In this document: positions 15,999 through 24,112 of the stretch, one piece after another
Position numbering within the stretch: the stretch's first letter is position 1
Layout of the letters: the number at the start of each line of letters is the position of its first letter
Assembly (NCBI GenBank): GCA_050246595.1
Contig: JBFWVT010000068.1
Coordinates: forward strand, 1 to 26,990
Direction: 5' to 3'
DNA length: 26,990 nucleotides
DNA from: DATARH01 sp050246595
GTDB lineage: Bacteria > Pseudomonadota > Alphaproteobacteria > ATCC43930 > CGMCC-115725
Program-made: the position numbers and the translations under genes
Notes under the pieces: model-generated
The model's input: the letters and a program-made list of their open reading frames with translations, nothing else
Told to the model about the DNA's origin: nothing
Databases searched by the model: none

Positions 15999-16988
15999 GT
16001 GAGGTCGGATCGGCATCGCGATGCGCAGCCTTACCGGATCGATGCCGCCGCTCTCCGCCGTCAGCGGGCGCTCAATCGTGTCCACTCGACGATCATCCTG
16101 TTCGGCCTCATGGCGCTTGCGGCGTGCATGGGGTTCGTGCTCGCCGGGATCGAGGGAGTGATCGTCGGCATCCTGATCGCCGGCGCCGGCCTTCTGGTCG
16201 GCTCGGTTTCCGGCACCGCGATGTTCCGCCGGATTTATGGCGCCATCGCGCTGGACATGCGCAACGCTCCGGACCTGGTGCTGCTGCTCGGCGAACTGGC
16301 GCGGCGCGCCGGGCTCGCCCGGGCGCCGACGCTGCATCTTCTGCCGTCGCGCCTGCCGCAAGCCATGTCGGCCGGGGAGCGCGAGGAGCCGGCTGTCGCG
16401 GTCACGCTCGGCCTGTTGCAGGTGCTGCCGCCGCGCGAGCTTGCCGCGGTTCTGGCGCACGAGGTCGCACATGTCCGCCACGGCGACGCGTTTGTGATGC
16501 GGCTCGCCGCTGCCGCCGGAACGCTGACGCAGACGATGTCGACTATCGGGATATTTCTGCTCATCGTCTTTCTTCCCGTCCTCGTGATGACCGGGGAGGC
16601 GTTCGTATCGCCGCTGGCGATCGTGCTGCTGATATTCTCGCCGGTGGTCGGCGATCTGCTGCAACTTGCACTGTCCCGCAGGCGGGAATTCCTGGCCGAT
16701 GCGGGGGCGGTCGAACTCACCGGCGATCCGGTTGCGCTTGCCGCCGCGCTGCAACGGCTCGAACGGCTGCGGGGGGACGATTGGGAGCGTTTCCCGTCTC
16801 GCGGCAGGGGCCGGCCGCACTGGTTCAGAACGCATCCGAGCACAAAGGAGCGCATCGACCGGCTGCTGCGACTGGTTCCGCCGGCTCGCCCCGATCTGCC
16901 GCTTGCCACGCAGCCCTCCGACCTGCGGCAACTGTTTGGCGGCCATGACCCGCGGCAGCGCCGCTTCGCGAGACCCTTTCGCCGGTAG
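15999..16988 (+). CDS. M48 family membrane metalloprotease
   Basis: The product has 329 residues. It has hydrophobic segments at about 31-49 and 52-70, the zinc motif H-E-V-A-H at 154-158, two more hydrophobic segments at about 182-198 and 203-223, and then R-R-R-E-F-L-A-D-A with the third zinc ligand E230. This is the layout of HtpX-like M48 peptidases, inner-membrane proteases that remove damaged membrane proteins. The C-terminus ends in an arginine-rich tail. GTG 15999 has GGAGGA at 15988-15993; a TTG 42 bp upstream is in frame but lacks a ribosome site. HtpX identity is not certain, so no symbol is given. Confidence 0.85.
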   Translation: MRSDRHRDAQPYRIDAAALRRQRALNRVHSTIILFGLMALAACMGFVLAGIEGVIVGILIAGAGLLVGSVSGTAMFRRIYGAIALDMRNAPDLVLLLGELARRAGLARAPTLHLLPSRLPQAMSAGEREEPAVAVTLGLLQVLPPRELAAVLAHEVAHVRHGDAFVMRLAAAAGTLTQTMSTIGIFLLIVFLPVLVMTGEAFVSPLAIVLLIFSPVVGDLLQLALSRRREFLADAGAVELTGDPVALAAALQRLERLRGDDWERFPSRGRGRPHWFRTHPSTKERIDRLLRLVPPARPDLPLATQPSDLRQLFGGHDPRQRRFARPFRR

Positions 16989-17071
16989 AGACCACGCGCG
17001 CCCGGCGGGATCGAAGCGGAGCCTTAGAGCAGGAGCGCCGCCGGAAGGGACAACTCCGGCTTCCGCCGTGG

Positions 17072-18004
17072 TTATCCGCCCTGCTGCCGAGCGCGTTCCA
17101 CGCGGCGGCCGGTGGCGAGCCAGAGAGCGCATTCCTCGCCGAGCCGTTCGCGTGCTGTCGTCTCGTAGCGCCTGATATCGTCCGCGGTCAGCACGTCGCG
17201 CCAGCGGCCGTTGGTGCCCTTGTTGACAAAGACCTGCGCGCCGCCGTCCCAGAACGCGCCGCCGAGCGGCGTGCTCTTGGTTGCGTTCCGTTTCATCCAG
17301 GCGAAGCCGCAATGCTCGACGATGGTCGGGAAGCGCCGCTCGTCGATCGGGATGTCGAGAAAGGCGGCGATGCGGCGGATCGTGCCGGGCAAATCGGCGC
17401 GCAATTCCTCGAAATGCAGCAGCAGCAAATTTGGCAGATCGCGCGCCGCCCACCAGCTCGCGATGTGTTCCCAGAACGGCCAGAACGGGTGCCCGTCTTT
17501 ATCCATCCAGTCGAGGGAATACTGGCGGGTCGATCCCGGCGGCTTCTCGATCGGCGGTCCGACCCGGCCCGGCGTGTCGTTCAGCGTGCGATACCAGAAC
17601 GCGTTTGCGTTGGCGTGATGGTTGTACATGCTCCACACGACATCGCGGCCGTCGCGCGCGATATAGAGATATCTGGCACGCGGCGAATAGACCAGCACGT
17701 CGAGCGGCAGGTGCGTTTTGATGAAACGCCGGTGCGTCTGCGCGTCGAGCGCGGCGAGCTTTACGTCGTTCGGCGGCACCCGCAGGTCGAGCCACGGCGA
17801 CATATCCGCGACCGGCAGCGCGTCGGCGTCCTCGAACAGAAGCTGCGCGATGATTTGCTGCGTCCAGGTCGTCCCGGTCTTTGCGTAGGTGGCGACGATG
17901 ATGTCGTCGTCGCGGAAGCGGAGCCCGTTCCAGACCGTGCTGTCGAAATGATGATTATGGAATTCGCGGGTTTTGACGGGCCAGTTCGGTTCGGTCAGCT
18001 GCAT
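17072..18004 (-). CDS. Sulfotransferase (PAPS-dependent)
   Basis: The product has 310 residues. The PAPS-binding loop is T-Y-A-K-T-G-T-T-W at 39-47, the catalytic-base motif K-T-H-L-P has His98, and the 3'-phosphate site Y-I-A-R-D-G-R-D contains R117, with S125 following. Near the end, N-K-G-T-N-G-R-W-R matches the K-G-x-x-G-x-W nucleotide motif. It resembles cytosolic-type sulfotransferases that sulfate small hydroxyl or amine compounds; the acceptor is unknown. ATG 18004 fits the family start; a TTG at 18025 is in frame. It lies 58 bp downstream of the AT-rich membrane-protein gene on the same strand, and could be read from that promoter. Confidence 0.85.
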   Translation of the reverse strand: MQLTEPNWPVKTREFHNHHFDSTVWNGLRFRDDDIIVATYAKTGTTWTQQIIAQLLFEDADALPVADMSPWLDLRVPPNDVKLAALDAQTHRRFIKTHLPLDVLVYSPRARYLYIARDGRDVVWSMYNHHANANAFWYRTLNDTPGRVGPPIEKPPGSTRQYSLDWMDKDGHPFWPFWEHIASWWAARDLPNLLLLHFEELRADLPGTIRRIAAFLDIPIDERRFPTIVEHCGFAWMKRNATKSTPLGGAFWDGGAQVFVNKGTNGRWRDVLTADDIRRYETTARERLGEECALWLATGRRVERARQQGG

Positions 18005-18062
18005 TTGCCAAATCCGCTTGCGCAAGTATCCGAGAAAATTTCCTCAGTTATCATTATCGCAT

Positions 18063-18617
18063 CTATTTTTGAAACTTGCTCTTTTCTGCAAGAATGCTAC
18101 GCATACCGGTCAAGGCATGCATCGCACCTCCTCCTGCCGTAACCGTTGCTCCACCTAGTAGAGCCCAGGATATTTGGGTGATTGTTTCCGGAAGTGCGGT
18201 GGCTCCGAAAACCGAAATGAAAAGATTAGTATTTTTAGCAAAAATTTCGCCAAGACCCAGATAATTAATTAGTCCTACTAGGGAATATAAGAAACTTATA
18301 AAAAAAAGGAATCCCGAACGTATCATTATTTGTTCTCTAGTTCTAAATTGGTCTCCGATTGGTGTGGAAAAAGGATACGCCCGCTCCGCGGCTTTGTCGT
18401 TTTGATCTGCTATAAAAAAGAAAAACGCTGCTGCTGCGAGTGTAGCTTGCATAAATCCTAAAAAAATGTCGGCTTTAATCACTGTGGGTGCAAGCTCGGT
18501 GTGTCCGGCGGTTAACAAATCAATACCCGCAAGCGCACTTAACCCTAATGGTAAGCCAGCAACATATTCACTAAAATAAAACACCTTCTTCAAGCTTCCT
18601 CGATTTTGCTCGACCAT
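18063..18617 (-). CDS. Unrecognised four-helix membrane protein, AT-rich islet
   Basis: The product has 184 residues. Four hydrophobic segments are visible at about 19-37, 48-70, 100-123 and 146-166. They are linked by a charged loop (71-98, with D-Q-N-D-K and F-R-T-R-E-Q) and a short loop with A-K-N-T-N. The third helix is rich in phenylalanine and the fourth in glycine and alanine. I recognise no family. Codon use (TTT, AAA, ATT, TTA) is unlike the GC-rich genes around it, indicating transfer. The start ATG 18617 has AGGA at suitable spacing. A promoter with a duplicated -10 region precedes it. Confidence 0.6.
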   Translation of the reverse strand: MVEQNRGSLKKVFYFSEYVAGLPLGLSALAGIDLLTAGHTELAPTVIKADIFLGFMQATLAAAAFFFFIADQNDKAAERAYPFSTPIGDQFRTREQIMIRSGFLFFISFLYSLVGLINYLGLGEIFAKNTNLFISVFGATALPETITQISWALLGGATVTAGGGAMHALTGMRSILAEKSKFQK

Positions 18618-18688
18618 CACAGTATTCCTGGTGTTTGCCGCATCGAGAATCTTGCTTTCGCTGGCACTTGGACCTGATTGATTGCCCG

Positions 18689-18712
18689 GAAGTATATATT
18701 GAAGTATATATT
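18689..18712. repeat. Perfect 12-bp tandem duplication GAAGTATATATT
   Basis: The unit GAAGTATATATT occurs at 18689-18700 and again, unchanged, at 18701-18712. Read on the minus strand each unit carries TATACT, a near-consensus -10 hexamer, so the duplication doubles the -10 box of the membrane-protein promoter. Confidence 0.9.
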
Positions 18713-18731
18713 ATTGAGTGTGTAGCGACAA
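18703..18731 (-). promoter_or_regulatory. Candidate sigma-70 promoter of the islet membrane protein
   Basis: On the minus strand TTGTCG (18731-18726) and TATACT (18708-18703) are separated by exactly 17 bp. The predicted transcript would begin near 18696 and carry a leader of about 80 bases. It lies just past the ubiH stop. The second TATACT, 12 bp downstream at 18696-18691, lacks a matching -35. Confidence 0.5.
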
Positions 18732-18752
18732 GTGTTTTTGGGGCAATGATTG

Positions 18753-20009
18753 CTACAGCGGCATCCCCCTGGCGAGACGGGGCCGGTCGCCGAGCAGACC
18801 CATTGCCTGCTGCATCAGGACCCGCTTTAAGGGCGGCAGACCGTTGACGATCGCGAGGCCGACATCGCGGGCCAGGCGCACGGGGGGGATCGTGTTGGAG
18901 AACAGGCGATTGAGACCGTCGGTGACGGCGGCGAGCAGCAGCGCGTCGGTGCGCCGCCAGCGCTGATAGCGCTCCAGCAATCCCTGGTCGCCGATGTCGA
19001 GACCGAGGCGGCGGCGATCGACGATCAGCTCGGCCAGCGCGGCGACATCGCGAATGCCGATATTGAGACCCTGGCCGGCGATCGGATGGATCACATGCGC
19101 CGCCTCGCCGATCAGCGCCAGCCGCCGCGCGACATAGCGCTCGGCCTGCATCAGCGCGAGAGGATAGCTCCAGCGCGGCCCGATCGGTTCGATCGCGCCG
19201 AGAAACCCGCCAAAGCGGGCGCGCAATTCGGCGGCGAAGTCCGGTTCCGGCAATGCGAGCAGGCGCGGCGCAAGATCGGCGTGCTCGGTCCACACGATCG
19301 AGGAGCGGCCGCGCCGCGGCTTGCCCGGTCGCAGCTCCTCGTCGGTCATCGGCAGGATCGCGAACGGGCCGGACGGAAGAAAATGTTCGATGGCGATACC
19401 GGCATGCGGCCGCTCATGCGCGACGGTCGTTACGATGCTGATCTGATGATAGCGCCACTCGATTGCGCGGATTCCGGCGGCGCGGCGCAGCGGCGAATTT
19501 TTCCCATCCGCGGCGATGACGAGCCGCATGCGCAGGCGGGTGCCGTCATCAAGCCTGATCTCGGCACCGGTTTCGGCGGCGTGCATCGCGGCGACGCGGC
19601 GGCGGCCGATCAGCCTGAGACTCGGCAGCGCGCGGGCCCGGTCGAGCAACACGCGGCGCAGGATGCGGTTCTCGACGATGTAGCCGAGCGGCATCGCATC
19701 GCCGTCTCCGGGGATCAGCTCGCGGCAATCATAATGCAGGAACAGCGGCGACCCGTCGTCGGCGATGCGGATTTCGCGGATCGGCGCGGCATCGGCGGCG
19801 ATCTCCGGCCACAGACCGAGCCCGTCGAGAACCAGCCGCGAGCCATAGGCGATCGCCGAGGTGCGCCCGTCAAAACCGCGATCGAGCATCGCCTCCGGGT
19901 CCTGCGGATCGACAATCGCGACCGACAGACCCGCGCCAGCGCAGGCAACGGCGAGCAGCATCCCGTTCAGCCCGGCTCCGGCGACCGCCAACTCGGCATC
20001 ATCGGCCAT
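18753..20009 (-). CDS. UbiH/UbiF-family ubiquinone biosynthesis hydroxylase
   Basis: The product has 418 residues, normal for this FAD monooxygenase family. Visible are the dinucleotide-binding G-A-G-L-N-G at 11-16, the A-A-D-G-K-N-S motif at 166-172, and G-E-A-A-H-V-I-H-P-I-A-G-Q-G-L-N at 301-315, the family's second FAD site (usually G-D-A-A-H, so the aspartate is replaced by glutamate here). It would hydroxylate the ubiquinone ring at the membrane surface; whether C5, C6 or C1 is not decidable by eye. The frame is open far upstream through repeat DNA, but ATG 20009 gives the family start. It is divergent from the aminotransferase gene. Confidence 0.85.
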   Translation of the reverse strand: MADDAELAVAGAGLNGMLLAVACAGAGLSVAIVDPQDPEAMLDRGFDGRTSAIAYGSRLVLDGLGLWPEIAADAAPIREIRIADDGSPLFLHYDCRELIPGDGDAMPLGYIVENRILRRVLLDRARALPSLRLIGRRRVAAMHAAETGAEIRLDDGTRLRMRLVIAADGKNSPLRRAAGIRAIEWRYHQISIVTTVAHERPHAGIAIEHFLPSGPFAILPMTDEELRPGKPRRGRSSIVWTEHADLAPRLLALPEPDFAAELRARFGGFLGAIEPIGPRWSYPLALMQAERYVARRLALIGEAAHVIHPIAGQGLNIGIRDVAALAELIVDRRRLGLDIGDQGLLERYQRWRRTDALLLAAVTDGLNRLFSNTIPPVRLARDVGLAIVNGLPPLKRVLMQQAMGLLGDRPRLARGMPL

Positions 20010-20052
20010 GCCGGGAGGATGTGGTCTCGGAGCGGCGGAGTCCAGGGCGGTG

Positions 20053-20082
20053 CGAGATTGCTTCGCTTCGTTCGCAATGACA
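20053..20082 (+). repeat. Dispersed repeat copy 2
   Basis: These 30 bp match 10122-10151 at 28 of 30 positions. The copy lies in the 207-bp gap between ubiH and the aminotransferase gene, 24 bp from an inverted relative. Confidence 0.8.
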
Positions 20083-20106
20083 GGGAGGCTGAAAGGAGCA
20101 GTGGCC

Positions 20107-20141
20107 GTCATTGCGAAGCGCGCAGCGGCGAAGCAATCTCG
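20107..20141 (-). repeat. Dispersed repeat copy 3, inverted
   Basis: On the minus strand this reads CGAGATTGCTTCGC, a 12-base variable middle, then GCAATGAC near its end, so both ends match copies 1 and 2 while the centre is longer. With copy 2 it forms a large inverted repeat able to fold into one long hairpin. Confidence 0.75.
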
Positions 20142-20216
20142 GGCCATCCGCGCGCGCTTTCGGGAAGGCAGTCGATCGCGTAAGCTGATCCCGATGTCTG
20201 CGATCAGGAACGCCGT

Positions 20217-21518
20217 GTGCTGAACCCGCAACTTGAGACCCTGTCGGATTATCCGTTCGAGGCGCTGCGCACGCTGCTCAATCCGGTGGCGCCGCTGGTC
20301 AACGACCCGCCGATCCTGATGTCGCTCGGCGAGCCGCAGCACCAGCCGCCGGCGCTGCTGACCGAGACCCTGGCGGCGCATGCGCATGAGTGGAACAAGT
20401 ATCCGCCGATGGCCGGCACGCCGGAATTGCGGCAGGCGATCGCCGGCTGGCTGACAAGGCGCTATCGGTTGCCGCAAGGGGCGGTCGATCCCGACAGGCA
20501 TGTGCTGAGCCTGGGCGGCACCAAGGAGGGGCTGTACCTGTTTTCGAGCCTCGTCGTGCCGCGCGAAAAGGCCGGAAGGCGCCCCGTGGTGCTGGTGCCG
20601 AACCCGTACTACCTCGTCTATAACGGCGCGGCGACGATGGCCGGGGCCGATGCCGTATTTCTCGACGCGACGGCCGACAACGGGTTCATGCCCGACCTTG
20701 CTTCGATCCCGCGCGAGACCTGGGAGCGCACCGCGCTGTTCTATCTGTGCTCGCCTTCCAACCCGCAAGGCACGATCGCCAGCCTCGACTACCTGAAACA
20801 GGCGATCACGCTGGCCCGGCGGTACGATTTCGTGCTGGCGGTCGATGAGTGCTATGCCGAGATCTGGGACCGGACGCCACCGCCGGGGGCGCTCGAAGCC
20901 TGCGCCGCGCTGGCCCACCCCCACCCTAACCCTCCCCCGCAACCGGGGGAGGGGATAATGCAGAATCCTCCCCCGCTTGCGGGGGAGGGCAGGGTGGGGG
21001 CGATGCTTGGCAGGGTGTCCGCCGATAATCCATTCAAAAACGTCGTCGTATTCCATTCGCTGTCGAAGCGGTCGAGCGCGGCCGGGCTGCGCTCCGGGTT
21101 TGTCGCCGGCGACCCCGCCCTGATCGGCCATTTCAAGCATCTGCGCGATTACGGCGGCTGTCAGGTGCCGCTGCCGATCCAGGCCGCGGCGGCGGCGCTG
21201 TGGCGCGACGAGGCGCATGTCGAGGAAAACCGTGCCCGCTATCGCCGCAAATTCGATATCGCCGAGGCCGCGCTCGGCGGCCGATTCGGCTTTTACCGGC
21301 CGCAGGGCGGGTTCTTTCTGTGGCTCGATGTCGACGACGGCGAGAGTGCGGCGCTGCGGCTGTGGCGCGAGGCGGCGGTGCGTGTATTGCCGGGCGGCTA
21401 CACGGCGCGCGCCGCCGCGGGCCGCGACAATCCCGGAGCGCGTTATATCCGCGTCGCGATCGTGCACGATGAGACGACGCTCGAAACCGCTTTTGCGCGG
21501 ATCGCGCGCGTGTTGTAG
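20217..21518 (+). CDS. Class I/II PLP aminotransferase, DapC-like, with in-frame repeat insert
   Basis: The product has 433 residues, compared with roughly 390-400 for relatives. The fold-type I pattern is clear: early S-L-G-E-P-Q, Y-P-P-M-A-G-T-P-E-L-R, the S-P-S-N-P-Q-G motif at 179-185, D-E-C-Y-A-E-I, the PLP lysine K284 in S-L-S-K-R-S, and the C-terminal R-Y-I-R-V-A. It resembles succinyldiaminopimelate aminotransferases (DapC) of lysine synthesis. Between D-E-C-Y and the lysine lies a Pro/Gly-rich stretch (about residues 234-262) encoded by a palindromic repeat; relatives have only a short loop there. GTG 20217 has AGGAA at 20205-20209. The gene sits next to ftsK, as in many alphaproteobacteria. 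Confidence 0.85.
   Translation: MLNPQLETLSDYPFEALRTLLNPVAPLVNDPPILMSLGEPQHQPPALLTETLAAHAHEWNKYPPMAGTPELRQAIAGWLTRRYRLPQGAVDPDRHVLSLGGTKEGLYLFSSLVVPREKAGRRPVVLVPNPYYLVYNGAATMAGADAVFLDATADNGFMPDLASIPRETWERTALFYLCSPSNPQGTIASLDYLKQAITLARRYDFVLAVDECYAEIWDRTPPPGALEACAALAHPHPNPPPQPGEGIMQNPPPLAGEGRVGAMLGRVSADNPFKNVVVFHSLSKRSSAAGLRSGFVAGDPALIGHFKHLRDYGGCQVPLPIQAAAAALWRDEAHVEENRARYRRKFDIAEAALGGRFGFYRPQGGFFLWLDVDDGESAALRLWREAAVRVLPGGYTARAAAGRDNPGARYIRVAIVHDETTLETAFARIARVL
20918..21000. repeat. Palindromic repeat element inside the aminotransferase gene
   Basis: The outer arms 20918-20940 and 20979-21000 pair over about 21 of 22 positions with one mismatch and one unpaired base. Inside are two hairpins: CCTCCCCC/GGGGGAGG (20931-20938 with 20945-20952) and CCTCCCCCGC/GCGGGGGAGG (20967-20976 with 20979-20988). 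The frame stays open through the whole element. A related sequence is at 24859-24919. Confidence 0.85.
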
Positions 21519-21542
21519 CACCGGGTTCGCTCGGTGCTACAA
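21513..21542. terminator. 11-bp perfect hairpin spanning the aminotransferase stop codon
   Basis: TTGTAGCACCG (21513-21523) and CGGTGCTACAA (21532-21542) are perfect complements around an 8-base loop. The stop codon TAG (21516-21518) lies in the left arm. No T tract follows on the plus strand. It may stabilise the 3' end or reduce read-through into ftsK, which starts 62 bp further on. Confidence 0.5.
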
Positions 21543-21603
21543 AGCGAGCGGCGTGCCGGTGGGGGCCGGCGGGATGCCGCGTTGAAAAACAGGGGCCGGG
21601 GGA

Positions 21604-24078
21604 ATGCCCAGTACCGCATCGATCTCGATTTTCGGCTGGCACCGGCTGAGCCGGCGCGGCGGCGATCTATTGCATACCGCGATCCGCCGAGTGCTGCCGG
21701 CGCTCGGCATTGCGTTGATTGTAGCGAGCGCGCTGTTCTTCCTGGCGCTGCTGACCTATCACTCGGGCGATCCCTCGTTCGATACCGCCTCCGATGCGCC
21801 GCCGCGCAACTATCTCGGCCATAGCGGGGCGGTCGTCGCCGATCTGCTGCTGCAATATCTCGGGTTCGCCGCCTACCTGCTGCCGCTCGCGATCCTCGGC
21901 TGGGCTTTTGGACTGCTGATGCAGCATCCGGTGCGCCGGCCGCTGCGGAAGCTGGTCCTGCTGCCGCTCGCGCTCGCTCTCGGCGCGGCGGCGTTCGCGG
22001 TGCTTCGCACCGACGGGGCGTTGGCAGGGGCCGGCGGCGTGATCGGGTCGCTGTTGCTGGGGCTGGCCGGGCGGGCCGGTCTGGGCGCGGTGGAGCTGCC
22101 GCTGGCGATGATTGCGGCGGCGCTGGTCGGGCCGTTGCTGCTGTCGATCATCGGTCTGTCGGCCGGCCAATGGCGCCTTCTCGGCAGCGGGGCGGGGCGC
22201 GGCGCCGGCAGACTGGCTGTCGCATCGGGACGCGGTTCGGCGGTGCTCGGCGGGTTTCTGATGCGATCGTGGCAGGCGGCGCGCAGCGCGCGGCGCGACG
22301 CGGAACCCGACTGGACCGCGCCGGAAGCGGCACCGCGCGACCCGCGGTTGCGCTCCGTCGTGACCCCGCTGCCGCAGCGGCGCGAGCCGCAGATGAGCCG
22401 ACCCGATATTTCTCCCGCCCCCCCGGCGCGGTTTGCGGACACGAGCGCGGCGGCTTCCGAGGAGGAAGAGGGTGGCCGACTGGTGCGGTTGGTGCTGCCG
22501 CGGCCAAACCCGGCTTCTCCCGCCGGGCGGGCCGAACCGGCGGGGCGGGCGGCGCGCCAGATCGGGCCTGCGCCGGAGCCGGTGCTGCCCTCGCTTGGAC
22601 TGCTGGCGAACGCGCCGGTCGGACGCACCGAGACGGTTGATGAGGAAGCGCTGGCCCGCAACGCCCGGATGCTTGAGACGGTCCTTGAGGATTACGGCGT
22701 GCGCGGCCAGATCGTGCAGGTGCGTCCGGGGCCGGTCGTAACGCTGTACGAGCTGGAGCCGGCGCCGGGCATCAAGGCGTCGCGCGTGATCGGGCTGGCC
22801 GACGACATCGCCCGCTCGATGAGCGCGATCTCGGTGCGCGTCGCGGTCGTGCCGGGTCGTACCGTGATCGGTATCGAATTGCCCAACCGCCGGGCCGAAA
22901 CGGTCTATCTGCGCGAATTGCTCGCCTCGCCGGCGTTCGAAAAGCATGGCGGGCGGCTGGTGCTGGCGCTCGGCAAGGACATCTCGGGCGAGCCGGTCAT
23001 CGCCGATCTGGCGCGCATGCCGCATCTCTTGATCGCCGGCACGACCGGCTCCGGCAAATCGGTCGGCATCAACACGATGATCCTGTCGATCCTGTACCGG
23101 ATGCCGCCCTCCACGTGCAAATTCATCATGATCGACCCGAAGATGCTGGAATTGTCGGTCTATGACGGCATTCCGCATTTGCTGTCGCCGGTCGTCACCG
23201 ACCCGAAAAAGGCGGTGCTGGCGCTGAAATGGACCGTGCGCGAGATGGAAAGCCGCTATCAGAAGATGTCGCGGCTCGGGGTGCGCAACATCGACGGGTT
23301 CAACACGCGGCTGCGCGAGGCGGCCGAGAAGGGCGAGAGCCTGACCCGCAAGGTGCAGACCGGGTTCGACGCCGAGACCGGCGAACCCGTGCTGGAAGAA
23401 CAACCCTTTGACGCCAGCGAGTTGCCGCTGATTGTCGTTGTCGTTGATGAAATGGCCGATCTGATGCTGGTCGCCGGCAAGGAGATCGAGGCGGCGGTGC
23501 AGCGTCTGGCGCAGATGGCGCGCGCCGCCGGCATCCACCTGATCACCGCGACGCAGCGCCCGTCGGTCGATGTCATCACCGGCACGATCAAGGCCAATTT
23601 CCCGACCCGCATCAGCTTTCAGGTAACCTCTAAGATCGACAGCCGCACGATCCTCGGCGAGGGCGGCGCCGAGCAGCTTCTCGGGCGCGGCGACATGCTC
23701 TATATGGCCGGCGGCGGGCGGGTGACTCGGGTGCACGGGCCGTTTGTGTCGGACGAGGAGGTCGAGCGGGTCGTCTCCTTCCTGAAAACGCAGGGGATGC
23801 CCGACTATATCGACGACATCACCGAGGATGACGGCGCCGCGCCGGGTGAGGTGTTCGGCGGCGACGAGGACAGCGGCTCGGGCAACGAATTGTACGATCA
23901 GGCGGTGGCGCTGGTGACCCGCGAGCGCAAAGCCTCGACGAGCTTTGTGCAGCGGCACCTGCAGATCGGCTATAACCGCGCCGCCAAGCTGATCGAACGG
24001 ATGGAAGCCGAGGGCGTCGTCAGCGCCGCCAACCACGTCGGCAAGCGCGAGGTGCTGGCCCCGCCGCCGCCGCGATGA
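21604..24078 (+). CDS. ftsK: DNA translocase FtsK
   Basis: The product has 824 residues. The N-terminal 165 residues hold about four to five membrane segments that anchor it at the septum. A linker rich in proline, alanine and arginine (about 200-340) follows. The motor domain has Walker A A-G-T-T-G-S-G-K-S at 478-486 and Walker B I-V-V-V-V-D-E-M at 610-617. The end (about 757-824) is a winged-helix gamma domain, with Y-D-Q-A-V-A-L-V and Y-N-R-A-A-K-L-I-E-R-M-E, which reads KOPS sites and activates XerD. It pumps DNA to clear the division plane and resolve chromosome dimers. ATG 21604 has a G-rich stretch just upstream but a poor Shine-Dalgarno match. Confidence 0.96.
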   Translation: MPSTASISIFGWHRLSRRGGDLLHTAIRRVLPALGIALIVASALFFLALLTYHSGDPSFDTASDAPPRNYLGHSGAVVADLLLQYLGFAAYLLPLAILGWAFGLLMQHPVRRPLRKLVLLPLALALGAAAFAVLRTDGALAGAGGVIGSLLLGLAGRAGLGAVELPLAMIAAALVGPLLLSIIGLSAGQWRLLGSGAGRGAGRLAVASGRGSAVLGGFLMRSWQAARSARRDAEPDWTAPEAAPRDPRLRSVVTPLPQRREPQMSRPDISPAPPARFADTSAAASEEEEGGRLVRLVLPRPNPASPAGRAEPAGRAARQIGPAPEPVLPSLGLLANAPVGRTETVDEEALARNARMLETVLEDYGVRGQIVQVRPGPVVTLYELEPAPGIKASRVIGLADDIARSMSAISVRVAVVPGRTVIGIELPNRRAETVYLRELLASPAFEKHGGRLVLALGKDISGEPVIADLARMPHLLIAGTTGSGKSVGINTMILSILYRMPPSTCKFIMIDPKMLELSVYDGIPHLLSPVVTDPKKAVLALKWTVREMESRYQKMSRLGVRNIDGFNTRLREAAEKGESLTRKVQTGFDAETGEPVLEEQPFDASELPLIVVVVDEMADLMLVAGKEIEAAVQRLAQMARAAGIHLITATQRPSVDVITGTIKANFPTRISFQVTSKIDSRTILGEGGAEQLLGRGDMLYMAGGGRVTRVHGPFVSDEEVERVVSFLKTQGMPDYIDDITEDDGAAPGEVFGGDEDSGSGNELYDQAVALVTRERKASTSFVQRHLQIGYNRAAKLIERMEAEGVVSAANHVGKREVLAPPPPR

Positions 24079-24112
24079 GGATTATGAGACGCGGCGCGCG
24101 GGGTGTTGTTGC

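Noticed and set aside
16989..17071. Possible terminator (CGGAAG and CTTCCG) between the M48 and sulfotransferase genes
   Set aside because: The arms are only 6 bp with a long loop and no T tract, weaker than the other gene-end hairpins.
15612..17453. A 613-codon minus-strand frame ending in vapB
   Set aside because: It runs antisense to the M48 protease gene and only the last 82 codons, from ATG 15860, resemble a protein.
20918..21000. CRISPR-like or GC-rich assembly artefact
   Set aside because: There is no repeat-spacer pattern, and a related but not identical element at 24859-24919 supports a real repeat family.
18753..21521. A 922-codon minus-strand open frame covering ubiH and the antisense of the aminotransferase gene
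   Set aside because: Only the part from 20009 downward matches a protein family. The rest is the antisense of a clear aminotransferase gene and repeat DNA; long antisense frames are common at this GC content.
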